Shown piece after piece: positions 38,201-46,444 of a DNA stretch of 64,000 nucleotides. Position numbers and translations under genes: made by a program. Source of the stretch: Methanobacteriota archaeon (GTDB lineage: Archaea > Thermoplasmatota > Poseidoniia > Poseidoniales > Poseidoniaceae); the NCBI GenBank assembly GCA_002718195.1, contig PBDU01000010.1, forward strand, positions 62,001 to 126,000, read 5' to 3'. Under the pieces are notes generated by a model. It was not told the DNA's origin, did not search any database, and worked only from the letters and a program-made list of their open reading frames with translations. The number at the start of each line of letters is the position of its first letter. Within the stretch, counting starts at the first letter, position 1.

Positions 38201-40654
38201 GCAATTGCAATCCATTCAAGAACCCAAACTGACATTACTAGTGCTCAAGGACAGCCACTAAACGATGGATTGGAGTACCAAGCTGTTGTAGTTGTAGAAT
38301 ACAACGATGGAAGGCTCGGAGTACCTAGCCAACCATTTGGACCAGCTACGCCAACAGATGAAGTTCCACAACCTCCAGTATGGGCTACAGCAATTCCAGA
38401 TGCCTCGGGACAAGATGGGGATTTAGCCATAGAATGGGAAAGATGTGATGCTTACGATCTATCATCCACAAGGATTTATGCTTCAACTTCATTGATTACA
38501 GACGCTAACGGGTTGCTTGCTGATTTCGATATTGATATCAGTCAAGGCAACTCAAGTATCATTTCGTTGACGGCTGGCTCGCCTTATTGGTTAGCGTTCA
38601 CCTGTGTTGATGAAGCCGGTCAAGAAGACAAGGCAAATGCAACAATAATTGGACCTATTGTACCAACTGGTGGAATAAATGACGGAGATGCCCCTCCTGC
38701 TCTAGAGGATGTATGGGCAATCGACACTCCAGATGATGATGGGGGAAGAGTCACTATCGGCTGGACTCCTAGTAGCGCACCAGATTGTGCATTCGTCACA
38801 ATTTGGATGAGACCGGTTTTGAATAGCGAAGATGCTGCCGGAGAACCACCAGTTCTTAATGCAGAAGATTTCTTCGAAGCAGGAGTTGTGGAAAATTGTG
38901 AAGATAATTCCACTATCGTTAGCAAGTACAACCAGATTCCGCTCGTTGATGGGCAACAGTACTGGATTGCTGCTGTTGCTAGCGACAACTGGCTAAATTC
39001 AGACCCTGCGAGTGCGACTGTTCTCTCTGTCACCCCATGGGCAAATTCTGTTATCGGTACTGCCCCAGACAGGCTTGACGACGTTTATGCGTGGGACCAT
39101 CCAAATGATGAGGGGACCGCAATTGATGTACAATTCCCAACCTCTGATGCAAATGATTTCGAATTCTACACAATCTGGGTACTGGATGAACAAATTGACG
39201 ATCTAGGACCATTGTTTGACATAACTGGAACGGATTCAACTTCTTGTGGCTGTTTAGTCATCTCAAATCAGTTCATTGATGAAGAAAATAGCCCATATCA
39301 ACTCGTGATTACTTCGGCATTGTACGGACTATCAAGTCTAGAAAATGGCGAAGTAGATCTAGAAGTAAGAGGAATTAGTCCAGATACAGAATTATTCGTT
39401 TACATCACCGTACACGACAACAAAGGAAACGTACATCTTGATGATCTAAACTTTGCATCTGTTACTCCAATCAACAATCTCATTGATGATCAAGCACCAG
39501 ACAGAATGGATGGTTTAGCATTGTACGATAGGCCAAATGATGACGGTACTGGTCTACTCTTGGAGTTCCTTCCGTCTACTTCCAGTGATGTTTCAAAATA
39601 CGAAATATATGCTACTGATTACGAATTTGATTCTGTGGGCATAGGAAGCAGCGGCCCTTCAAATCCAGTTTTGACATTAGATAGGAACTTCGATATTCCA
39701 GTTCTTATCAGCAGCCTAAGCGATGGAACTCAGGTGCTGCCGGAACAGAAAATCTGGGTTGCTGTGACCGTTACCGACCAAAGTGGAAATGTTTTCACCA
39801 CTGAACTAAACGTTGTCGATTCAATAACTGTTGATGATGGTGTAGAAGACCCTGGGGAGTATCTGCTCGAGATTCAAGATGTTTCAGCCGATTGGTTTGA
39901 AGAAAATGGAATCCTTGTAACATGGACTCATTCTGTTAATCCTGCAGTTAGAGAATATAGGATCTATATCTCAAATAACGAGTTCCAGAATGTGGATAAT
40001 GCTATCCTTGCAGGCAGCACTTCTGCCTCTGCATCTTTCCTAATTTCTAACGATAACTTCCCAGTTTTAGCCAATAACTCAGATTGGTATGTCGCTGTAA
40101 CTCCAGTAGACGATGAGTTCGAAAAGAAGGGCGTGAGCACTGTTCTAGTCGAGAGTCTAGTAGAGCTCGGCGGAACTGACAATGGCGAAAGTGGAGATGG
40201 ATTTGACTTTGAAAGCTTGATCACAACTCCTAACCTAATTATCGCTGGTCTTGCCCTAGCCGTAGTTTTCCTATTCCTAATGGTTACAAGATCATTAGGA
40301 GGCAGGAAGAGAAACAAAGAATCCAAGACTTGGCAGATTCAAGAAGCCACATGGGGAATTCAGGATGACCCATTTGGTGGTTACGCATCAAGCGCACCAC
40401 CTGTGCCTGCCCCACCGCAAACACCTGCACCAGCCCAGGATTTCTCATCAGTTACACAGTCTGCACAAAATATACAGCAGAGTAATCCGTATGATAGGGA
40501 AATTTATCAAACGCAAAACACTGTATTGCAACCAGTATATGACCAATCTTCACAAGCAAATATCGGCAATGATGTTTTGAGTGGGCTATATGGAAACGAA
40601 ACAAAGGAGCCAAAATCTAACATAGATACCTCCTTCCTTGATGATTTACTTTGA
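32228..40654 (+). CDS. Giant exported beta-propeller/FN3 surface protein
   Basis: A 2808-residue type I membrane protein. A signal peptide (SVVLVVLMVLSVVAPVGIIS) is followed by a galactose-binding-like segment and about 1700 residues of blades resembling two-component-regulator propellers: repeated NGLPSNxIxxI-like turns, then I-Y-I-A-T-x-x-G-V-x-R-Y-D and W-x-x-x-W-S/T endings (for example NGLPSQIVEDLLLD; VGIGRYDESSAEW). At least five FN3-like modules follow, several starting A-P-D-R-x-D. Near residue 2680 is a single membrane helix (LIIAGLALAVVFLFLMV), then a basic stop-transfer and an 110-residue Pro/Gln-rich cytoplasmic tail. A cell-surface receptor, adhesin or polymer-binding function is likely. 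No enzymatic motif was found. Confidence 0.88.
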   Translation: MNSTRLGKKDSALVSKSVVLVVLMVLSVVAPVGIISPVSAHKDPNNVVWPMDGQNDTGWMRLDATGADQALGTQATADWSVEFAPGAVLENATLQIRVDGAQGLEIEEPLLVASDVGLNLFDWRGNGMLGSTGAFDAGKTVSGRLSPNSFTGATWTLPSGSQINELVVEALAPSDPVVSLSPLTAYVGGEATHPDDGRLYVGIDQTLAMLDANSNPEIIDLHDFETEGWVYDVEVDQSRDSVYVVMSNGDLFTVSLSNSTVKQGPTSDLGVEGDYLTEVLVSNSNDLYGAGVYGLYLWDDSSSSWNQLIDSSVDSDWGTGIVPDMTELNGILYVSVYGVGVARFDVNTQSTLSMLSTANNLHSDLVYGFHHSSNHLFFASLDAGVARYDYNNGFWLATWNSGNWLDSDYVVSIDHVGDSLFILADSTLHIYNLTSGVFTTNSPISNYGLLQDGYNLIAWNSNGAKSPSNDIMLLSDGSGVMVELDPSASTLKTGELIIGSGPSSAEMLDVVQVGNTVYVASFTILDMFDTSTSRWFAAVPFSNQITKIVSDGNSIFIAVETEGIYELDLTGSTINHWTTSDGLPTNDIAHIAVSSDNIAIVHEQGSVSIINSSSNSVFKTMDSTSGLETSNLGTIALWNGIAHIATEDSGVLRYDINNDSFLSPWISTGVNGVSYAPIAVLGDVVHLGLPGYGVARKDMSTGDILDPLTESFRIPVGTAVLPSSNVYSLESAGSKILIGTQQGAISWDGSSSTSFSQGSSWTTRPSQHFDFEIDGPDLYSATNIGVCKYTLSNVQIDDCLNVYDGMPNWATYSVGVNSTNVFGGTLSGVGIIDKSSFTVIDEWTAGSVTNNAPVTIIDDIAYIGLNGIGVARYEISTKSWLPTWTEYSGSPSGNAILDPGNGDVTSLVADYGRVASSVSNPPNPEQIWIGGEDGFQLIDAINGDELYDIEKSDSLYVGNGNPFDMVIYGDTLYYHQAQSSDNVFRIDVGNFSGLSALDAGQQIGENGGDIYGIDVVGDMLMVGVASGQWWNTDGSGGIAQWNLSTNSWEVNIEPIGAVNRVTAYETSTGATFISWGEEKLQYYSASGAMIGEWTDSTTYSLEFPIREIIEYDGEVLFAAADGVHRFDESTSGWLSTWTPGSGLPSNIGEATFELWTDGTDLVVGSADFDNFGQFRDGFISHLDSQGNWNTYDTGSNGIPDGYPISMTECGGILNIAVYPRFSNGGVARIDLTTGNIGTSFTSGVLDDDAPGSVTCDQNDILYVGYYSDDEPISRYSYSTSSWLADIDYNNNRIPSDRIWWDTLEYGNGNLLVGHAIGNSGQNIVGGGLSIIPITGGAAGTANVVNTGSAITSLQATSTKWLIGQAGYSSGYSHVDYLDQNGINPEFILPGLVSGLITEIAGNSTHVWAATTSRSFQTGVQTSSGILQGTRLANNSVEWTNGWSLPVPTEVRSMDLIANTLYLATSSAGLMTLDLTSGSFAVVPNSIHGFMDGTIIVGDEIFIGLQGTSASSAGIHAYNLTSGIFTHGKLLAGLPSNTINAFETTGGITYIATNVGIGRYDESSAEWLNPISTANGLPSQIVEDLLLDPADSNLIWIATPAGLGMYNISSNTVTQTLTQQNSGMAGNSVWALTSTVDLNGASTIFSAHDGAGSERPGISEVDSASTTVVDTHKFDQLPSNYVTALTADWWGVHIATDTGPVTHWNSASGDFEDGIANWQSSSWPIIEMYSDGDDLIAMGENGVTILEARMAGHPVQKTIALPDTTGIFLGSDYLWITTATDGLYGYETSTSWPMVDRTFNRRAQPLNVGFNQIITNITEFTHPGTQIQLADLSNTVALDQDLGVAGVHGIKFQAVPLTFSSSSSGSAIWTKTVLLNYNVTLDLSEDVTFLSSLQSAVDNAVIFNGSSFANFKLYSPSNGSMEVRLIYDWSRTETPVDGVSLYDRPNDGGKTLTANWTTVHDEDFARYLVFAKQGGWVSAPTSTDLIGLNPDAAIAIHSRTQTDITSAQGQPLNDGLEYQAVVVVEYNDGRLGVPSQPFGPATPTDEVPQPPVWATAIPDASGQDGDLAIEWERCDAYDLSSTRIYASTSLITDANGLLADFDIDISQGNSSIISLTAGSPYWLAFTCVDEAGQEDKANATIIGPIVPTGGINDGDAPPALEDVWAIDTPDDDGGRVTIGWTPSSAPDCAFVTIWMRPVLNSEDAAGEPPVLNAEDFFEAGVVENCEDNSTIVSKYNQIPLVDGQQYWIAAVASDNWLNSDPASATVLSVTPWANSVIGTAPDRLDDVYAWDHPNDEGTAIDVQFPTSDANDFEFYTIWVLDEQIDDLGPLFDITGTDSTSCGCLVISNQFIDEENSPYQLVITSALYGLSSLENGEVDLEVRGISPDTELFVYITVHDNKGNVHLDDLNFASVTPINNLIDDQAPDRMDGLALYDRPNDDGTGLLLEFLPSTSSDVSKYEIYATDYEFDSVGIGSSGPSNPVLTLDRNFDIPVLISSLSDGTQVLPEQKIWVAVTVTDQSGNVFTTELNVVDSITVDDGVEDPGEYLLEIQDVSADWFEENGILVTWTHSVNPAVREYRIYISNNEFQNVDNAILAGSTSASASFLISNDNFPVLANNSDWYVAVTPVDDEFEKKGVSTVLVESLVELGGTDNGESGDGFDFESLITTPNLIIAGLALAVVFLFLMVTRSLGGRKRNKESKTWQIQEATWGIQDDPFGGYASSAPPVPAPPQTPAPAQDFSSVTQSAQNIQQSNPYDREIYQTQNTVLQPVYDQSSQANIGNDVLSGLYGNETKEPKSNIDTSFLDDLL

Positions 40655-40707
40655 ATCTAAAGATTTAACATTGCATTGCAGGTCTTTAGTTCCTGGGGGC
40701 ATTGCAG

Positions 40708-41499
40708 ATGAGCAGTTCGGCAAGACTCTCCCCCAGAGATTCCGTTTTTACTACCTTAGCATGGAATGGTGGAAGCAAGATTGCTGACATCAAAAAACAC
40801 ATGGATAGGCTTCATGAACATGCTCAAAGGCTTAGAATAAATCTTCCAGAGACTACTGAAATTGAGATAAGAAGAATTCTAAAAACTTTGAAACTGGATG
40901 ATGTAGATGAATTGATTCCAAAGAAAATGATAAGAATATCATACACTCCCAATAATTCTGAACCAATTAAAATCGAAAGCAGAGACATGAGTTTAAGGAA
41001 TTTCATTGGTGAAGCAATAACAAAGCAAGCACCATACTGGTCAAAATCTGCTACTGGATGCAAACATGGAGATTGGGCTCCTTACATCGAGGCAATTGAT
41101 AACGCTAGAATTACAGGAGCAGATTTTACCTTGCTAATTAGAGATTTCAAAATCATAGATGCTGGACAAGCAACGCCTGTTGTTCTCGATGTTGACGGGG
41201 TTGCTTACTTTCCAAAACCAAGCGATGGTGCCGTGAGGTCAATAACTCTAGATTCGATAATCGAACAAATCAGAGAACAAGGGATTCCTATCAAAGAAGG
41301 AAACCTGAACGAAAGGATGGTTGCAAGGGCTAGAGAAATGATAATCGTTGGAACCGGAGTTGGGGTTTGTAAAATTGAATCGATAGATGGTGTGGAATTT
41401 TTGGAGCCATCCGATAAACTGTTTGAAATTGCAAAAAATGCGCTTAAGCAGCACTATGCCAACCCTAATACATGGACAGATATGGAGGCTGAATCATGA
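40708..41499 (+). CDS. pabC: Class IV aminotransferase family, probable aminodeoxychorismate lyase
   Basis: A 263-residue PLP-dependent fold-type IV enzyme. The N-terminal VFTTLAWNGGSKIADIKKHM and RLHEHAQRL segments, the lysine-bearing TGCKHGDWAPYIEAIDNARI and the late REMIIVGTGVGVCKIESIDG fit the branched-chain aminotransferase / ADC lyase family. It overlaps the following PabB-PabA fusion by ATGA, so the best guess is PabC, which releases p-aminobenzoate from aminodeoxychorismate. The canonical E-x-x-x-S/T-N cofactor motif is replaced by DAGQATPVV, so a D-amino acid or branched-chain transaminase remains possible. The start at ATG 40708 follows GGGGG. Confidence 0.78.
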   Translation: MSSSARLSPRDSVFTTLAWNGGSKIADIKKHMDRLHEHAQRLRINLPETTEIEIRRILKTLKLDDVDELIPKKMIRISYTPNNSEPIKIESRDMSLRNFIGEAITKQAPYWSKSATGCKHGDWAPYIEAIDNARITGADFTLLIRDFKIIDAGQATPVVLDVDGVAYFPKPSDGAVRSITLDSIIEQIREQGIPIKEGNLNERMVARAREMIIVGTGVGVCKIESIDGVEFLEPSDKLFEIAKNALKQHYANPNTWTDMEAES

Positions 41500-43727
41500 C
41501 AAGTTTGTTGAAACTCGACAGGGAGTTGAAGCAAATTGGATTGATTGGAAGGAAAGCTACGAATTATGGCAGTGATGACGAATTAATTCTTCTCAGTGGA
41601 GGGCCAAAATCACATCTTGCACAGTTTTCTATTCTGGCAGGTCCAACCAAAAAAAGAGTGATTATTCGACAGCCAAGTGATATGGAATTAGATGCAGAAG
41701 TAAAATACAATCCCCTGATGAAGGATATTAAACTCCATCACAGGAGAGTACCTGTAATTGGAGAAATCGAGGAGTGGAAGCATGGCTCATGGTATCATTC
41801 TAACAAAATATTCTGTGAAGATCTTCCAACTCTTTTAGAAAAATTAGGAGATTATTCAGGTGATGAAGTTGCTGATATCGGAGATATTGGCCCTCAGCGC
41901 AGCTTTTGGGTGACGAGTTTATCATATGATTTGGTCCAATTCACTCAACCAATCAAACTTCAGAATAAGCCAAACCAAGACAACCTGCTAGGTATTTTTT
42001 GGTTGATTGAAAACTGGATAATCGAAGAATCAAACGGATTATCCGCATATGGCTTGGACAAAGATTGGGTTAGAAAAACAACAGAAGTTATTGAGAATCT
42101 GAAAGATGTGCCAAACTTTGAGCCTAAGCATATCACTTCTCGAATTACAGATATTGAGTCTTCACATGATGATGAGACCCACGTCCAAGAAATTGAAAAA
42201 ATTCTAGAATCAATCAGAGATGGTCGCCTGTATCAACTCAATTTCGGAAGAGAATGGAGAGGCAAAATGCATGGAGAACCGATAGAAGTTTTTCACAGAT
42301 TGTGCGAGCAAAATCCTGCTCCATTCTCTTGTTTTATTTACTCGCCAGATCTTTCGTTTTCCTTGATTTCGTCATCTCCAGAGTCTTTACTGATTTCAAA
42401 AAATGGCAAACTCAAAACTTCTCCGATTAAAGGTACAAGGCCTAGAGGAAATACTGAAGAAATGGAGATTACTCTAAGAAAAGAATTGCTAAATGATCCA
42501 AAAGAGCGAGCAGAACACAGAATGCTTGTTGATTTGATGCGAAATGATTTGGGTATTTCATGCAAAACTGGGACAATCAAAGTTGACAGATTTGATATTG
42601 AAACCTACTCTCAAGTCCAACATTTAGTTTCCCATGTATCAGGGCAACTAGATGGAACCACTACTGCTAGGGCACTTTGTAACATATTTCCAGGCGGCTC
42701 GATAACAGGATGTCCCAGAACTGTGGTGTGTGCTGCAATAGACAAAATCGAAGGTAAGAACAGGTCATTTTGGACAGGTTCTGTAGGATGGTATGACCCT
42801 CATGCAAACCAAGGAATTGGTGAAGGAGCATGGAATATACTAATTCGCACAATCGAAGCAAAGAAGGTAGGAAGTAATTGGATTGCAAGTATTACCGCAG
42901 GGGGAGGAATTACAATTGGTTCAATCCCACAAAACGAAGTTGATGAATCAAAATGGAAGGCAACAGCACTCAAAAGGGCATGTGGATGGGAGTTGGATTC
43001 GAAAACTGAATCTGATCTAGTAAGCGGAAATTTAGAGATTTATCCGGTGAAATCAACCCAACAAAAACTCATTGTGAAAAATAAAGTTGGGAGAATCGTT
43101 GAATTAGAAGACAAAGATGAGGTCCAAAACCCACTAATATTCATTGATAATTTAGACTCATTCTCTTACAATCTGATTCATTATTTCGCTTCTCAGGAAG
43201 TCGATGTGCTTACTCTAAAAGGCAAGGGAGAACAATCAGAAACATTAGCAAAAAATTTGGAAAAATTAATTCAAGATACAGATCCAATTGGAATCGTTAT
43301 AGGCCCAGGTCCTGGCTGGCCGTCTGAAAGCGAGTTAACAATGCAGGCAGCTAGACTTGCTCTATCAGGAATTGACATTCCCGTTTTAGGTGTCTGTTTG
43401 GGGCATCAAGCACTGGCATTAGCCGATGGGAAAAATGTGGTTAGAAGCAAAAAAGGTCCAGTCCACGGTCAGCCTGTCAAAGTAGAACATGATGGGACTG
43501 GTATTTTTGCTGGACAGGAATCCCCTATGACGCTAACAAGGTATAATTCTCTAATCGTTGAAGGTAAGCAAGGGGTTCTTAGAGAATCTGCTTGGTCAGA
43601 CAAAGAGGTAATGGGCTTAAAGCATCCAAATTTTGAGGTCCATGGAATACAGATTCACCCCGAGTCTGTGGGCTCAGAATTGGGCTATTCTATACTCGAT
43701 TCCTTCTTGTCTAAAGCGCGATGTTGA
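41496..43727 (+). CDS. pabB: Aminodeoxychorismate synthase, PabB-PabA fusion
   Basis: A 743-residue bifunctional enzyme making 4-amino-4-deoxychorismate from chorismate and glutamine. Residues about 200-500 form the chorismate-binding component: GRLYQLNFGREW, SSSPESLL, and SPIKGTRPRG, where PIKGT lysine marks PabB rather than TrpE (PIAGT). They continue with HRMLVDLMRNDLG and GSITGCPRTVV. Residues about 545-743 are a class I glutamine amidotransferase with LGVCLGHQALA (catalytic Cys) and the late His/Glu in IQIHPESVG. The order synthase-then-amidotransferase is opposite to the PabA-PabB fusions of fungi and plants. It is translationally coupled to the PabC-like gene and probably supplies p-aminobenzoate for folate-type cofactors. 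Confidence 0.92.
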   Translation: MTSLLKLDRELKQIGLIGRKATNYGSDDELILLSGGPKSHLAQFSILAGPTKKRVIIRQPSDMELDAEVKYNPLMKDIKLHHRRVPVIGEIEEWKHGSWYHSNKIFCEDLPTLLEKLGDYSGDEVADIGDIGPQRSFWVTSLSYDLVQFTQPIKLQNKPNQDNLLGIFWLIENWIIEESNGLSAYGLDKDWVRKTTEVIENLKDVPNFEPKHITSRITDIESSHDDETHVQEIEKILESIRDGRLYQLNFGREWRGKMHGEPIEVFHRLCEQNPAPFSCFIYSPDLSFSLISSSPESLLISKNGKLKTSPIKGTRPRGNTEEMEITLRKELLNDPKERAEHRMLVDLMRNDLGISCKTGTIKVDRFDIETYSQVQHLVSHVSGQLDGTTTARALCNIFPGGSITGCPRTVVCAAIDKIEGKNRSFWTGSVGWYDPHANQGIGEGAWNILIRTIEAKKVGSNWIASITAGGGITIGSIPQNEVDESKWKATALKRACGWELDSKTESDLVSGNLEIYPVKSTQQKLIVKNKVGRIVELEDKDEVQNPLIFIDNLDSFSYNLIHYFASQEVDVLTLKGKGEQSETLAKNLEKLIQDTDPIGIVIGPGPGWPSESELTMQAARLALSGIDIPVLGVCLGHQALALADGKNVVRSKKGPVHGQPVKVEHDGTGIFAGQESPMTLTRYNSLIVEGKQGVLRESAWSDKEVMGLKHPNFEVHGIQIHPESVGSELGYSILDSFLSKARC

Positions 43728-43764
43728 ATAATCAATTCATGTTGGCTCGTAATAGGGGAGAAAC

Positions 43765-44151
43765 ATGCCACTTTGCAGAGTCTGTAATGGAACTTTCAAC
43801 CGAGAACAATTTATCCATGGCGTTGGTCCTCGCGCTCAAGTCTGTGTTAGATGTGGAGTTGAGAGTGGCATGGTAACAAAAGAGGAGGCTGCCTCTTTGT
43901 ATGGAGAGGATTTATCGGCTGCGAGATTGAGTACTGTTTCCCGTCGCTGGGGACCTCTTATCACCATTTCAATCGGTTGGATTCTTTGGATTACTTTCCT
44001 TGCAGGTAATCCTCCATGGTCGTTATACGTCCTTGGACTACTTGGACTAGGAACTCTTGTTACTCCTGTAGTAATGATTGCTTACGGACCTAAATTCCGC
44101 TCAGATCTAGATAGGCTAACTCCTGCCTACGATAGACCAAAAGGACACTGA
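43765..44151 (+). CDS. Zinc-ribbon membrane protein
   Basis: A 128-residue protein that I do not recognise. The first 35 residues form a treble-clef or zinc-ribbon-like unit (CRVCNGTF...VCVRCGV, two CxxC pairs). Two membrane helices follow at about residues 67-88 and 90-110 (GWILWITFLAG; LYVLGLLGLGTLVTPVVMIA), and the tail is basic. A membrane-tethered zinc ribbon suggests protein or nucleic-acid contact at the membrane. Confidence 0.7.
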   Translation: MPLCRVCNGTFNREQFIHGVGPRAQVCVRCGVESGMVTKEEAASLYGEDLSAARLSTVSRRWGPLITISIGWILWITFLAGNPPWSLYVLGLLGLGTLVTPVVMIAYGPKFRSDLDRLTPAYDRPKGH

Positions 44152-44277
44152 TGTTAGAGACATAGTAAATTTAGAGGAGTATAAGTCCTCGACTCCTGTC
44201 TTATTGACACTTACATTCATCTTGAACAAGGAGCCGTTCGCCTCAACATTGAAATTTACTACCAATAATTGCTAATC

Positions 44278-45120
44278 ATGCCTGAGGACAACACCACATT
44301 TGCTGATAGGTTAAACAGAACCAAAGAAAAGATGGGAGAGTTATCGAAAAAAGCAGGTGAAGCCACCAAAAAAGCAACACAAGCAACCGGTGATTTTCTA
44401 GAGAAGACCTCTAATCAAATTCAAACTGCAGTAGAGGATACCAAATCAAAAATTGAAGAGAAAAGGGAGAAGAGATTACAGGAAAAAAAAGAGGCACTGA
44501 TAGAAGAGGAATTGATGGGAGATGCACTTTCAATGGATACCTTGCCTTTCCACAATGAAGAATTAGCCCAGATTAATCAGAATCAAAATGAAGTGATTTC
44601 TGAACTTACTGAACACATGATAATGCTCTCAAATAGAGTTGATCAACTTCAAACTCAGCTCAATACTATGAGAGGATTGATAGAAGAACAGGAAAATGAA
44701 GAAGATAAACGAGAAGAAAGGAAGAGCTCAAATCCTGCAATTTCTGTTTTTAAAATTTTAAACACATCACTTCTTACCCTAGTTGCTTGTTTGGGAATTG
44801 AAAGATATGTTGAGCAAGAAGCATTAATGATTGCCGACACATATCCAGTTTCATTCATTTCTTGGGGGATTGGTGCTGTTATTTGGTCATTTTTTATCAT
44901 GAATAGTCTGTCCAAGAACTTGAACAGTGTGAATTTGAGTAAGGCTTTGAAGATTCAGTTCGCTTTAACAATCGGCTTCTTTGGTTTCTTGTCGATGTTC
45001 TTCACCGAGAATCCTGGATTTACAATTTCCTCAATTTGGCTTTGGGGAACGGCTATTGCTTTGATGATAATCTTGGCTGATTCATCCCTCAAATCAATCA
45101 AAAACAAATCAAAAAATTAA
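44278..45120 (+). CDS. Coiled-coil protein with C-terminal membrane helices
   Basis: A 280-residue protein of unknown family. Residues 10-70 are Lys/Glu/Thr-rich helices with an apolipoprotein-like or amphipathic repeat pattern (KKAGEATKKATQATGDFLEK). Residues 90-145 form a heptad coiled coil (MIMLSNRVDQLQTQLNTMRG). Four membrane helices occupy the last 120 residues, and the protein ends with a basic KSIKNKSKN. It might be a membrane-associated structural protein. TTG 44269 is an in-frame alternative start. Confidence 0.68.
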   Translation: MPEDNTTFADRLNRTKEKMGELSKKAGEATKKATQATGDFLEKTSNQIQTAVEDTKSKIEEKREKRLQEKKEALIEEELMGDALSMDTLPFHNEELAQINQNQNEVISELTEHMIMLSNRVDQLQTQLNTMRGLIEEQENEEDKREERKSSNPAISVFKILNTSLLTLVACLGIERYVEQEALMIADTYPVSFISWGIGAVIWSFFIMNSLSKNLNSVNLSKALKIQFALTIGFFGFLSMFFTENPGFTISSIWLWGTAIALMIILADSSLKSIKNKSKN

Positions 45121-45125
45121 GTTGC

Positions 45126-46418
45126 TTAAGATTTAGAATGAATTTTTAGAACATCACCATCGGCTAATTCATGGTCTGCTCCAACGACTCTTTTGGTTCT
45201 TCCATCAATACCTTTGATGAAGCCATCACCTAAGTCAGTGTGAACTTTGTAAGCACAATTCTTGGCTTCAATGCCCTTTGCTAAAACAAAAGCATCAGGC
45301 AAAACTTTGCCCTCTCCATCAGTCCAATGTGTTTCATCCTGTACTGGATAAACGACTATTTGGTCTAGTTCATCAAATACTACTGAATCCAAAATTGTGG
45401 AGATACCAGTGCCATTATTTTCTTCCAGTTTGGCTTGCATATGCGATAATGCCTTTGACTGAGGCTCAGTTAAAGAATCAGAATTTGCTATCTCAAAGCT
45501 GGAACTTCCTGAAACATAATCGATTATTCCTGCATCATCTGCTCTTCTTAGAGCAAGTTCCATATCTGCCATGCAAGATACTACTTTTCCATCAGCATTA
45601 ATTTCTTCAAAGATACCTTTGGGGGCAACATCAACCTTGTTGGCAGCAATATGTATTGGGAAGATTTCTCTACGAATTTCTTTTGCAAGCATTAGCAAAA
45701 CATCAGATTTCCAATCCCAAGGTTGTCCTAAATCATCTGAATTTTGACTGAATTTCTTGAATGCCAAGTCTATTTTTTGAATATTAGAATTGATTCCGCT
45801 AAATCTTTCATTCAAAAATGAGACTAGCCCTGATTCACCTTCTGCTTGTACCCTTCTTACTCCTCTAGACCAGCCATCCTCCAACAAGCCAAGAATCCAA
45901 GCATCCAGTTCTTCTTCTAAGAAACGGATTTCTTCATTTACTCGTTGTTTTGCATCTTCAAGGCTTTGTCCAGATCCTATTGGATTTCCTTCGATATCAG
46001 TAGTCCCACCAGCATCAACGACTTGGATTAAGGCATCAGATTGAGATAGGTCATTCAGGAATGCATTTCCCCGACCTCTTCCTTCGCTTGCACCTGGAAC
46101 CAGCCCTGCTACATCTACAAGAAAGACTGGAACTAGTCGACGATGTCCTATGCATGAACCTGTTCGTGGTTGGCAGATTGAGCCCTTTCTAGGGTCGTTT
46201 TCATCCGTTGGAGCAAGCCTTCCATCAGCCTCTAGTTTTGCCCTCAAATCTTTGCAAGGACAAGGAAGCCTTGCTTGGATGAATGCTACTCCAACATTAG
46301 CATCTATTGTACAAAATGGATAATTTGCAATATCCACCTTCGCTAATGTGGCTGCAGAAAAAAAGGTTGATTTACCCACATTTGGTTTTCCAACCAAACC
46401 AATTTTCACTTGACTCAC
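45126..46418 (-). CDS. ychF: YchF/Obg-like GTPase or ATPase with TGS domain
   Basis: A 430-residue translation-associated P-loop NTPase of the Obg superfamily. G1 is GLVGKPNVGKST, switch region YPFCTIDANVG, G3 VDVAGLVPGASEGRGRGNAF, and the NKxD-like element appears as AANKVDVAP. The C-terminal TGS domain (IVVYPVQDETH; LADGDVLKIHSKS) is present. The long insert with cysteines (CPCKDLRAKLE; GSICQPRTGSCIGHRRL) is characteristic of the archaeal/eukaryotic YGR210-like branch. It probably acts on ribosomes. It lies 26 bp after the oxidase-like gene on the same strand. Confidence 0.9.
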   Translation of the reverse strand: MSQVKIGLVGKPNVGKSTFFSAATLAKVDIANYPFCTIDANVGVAFIQARLPCPCKDLRAKLEADGRLAPTDENDPRKGSICQPRTGSCIGHRRLVPVFLVDVAGLVPGASEGRGRGNAFLNDLSQSDALIQVVDAGGTTDIEGNPIGSGQSLEDAKQRVNEEIRFLEEELDAWILGLLEDGWSRGVRRVQAEGESGLVSFLNERFSGINSNIQKIDLAFKKFSQNSDDLGQPWDWKSDVLLMLAKEIRREIFPIHIAANKVDVAPKGIFEEINADGKVVSCMADMELALRRADDAGIIDYVSGSSSFEIANSDSLTEPQSKALSHMQAKLEENNGTGISTILDSVVFDELDQIVVYPVQDETHWTDGEGKVLPDAFVLAKGIEAKNCAYKVHTDLGDGFIKGIDGRTKRVVGADHELADGDVLKIHSKS

Positions 46419-46444
46419 GCCTTGCGGTTTCTTTGTGTAAAGAA

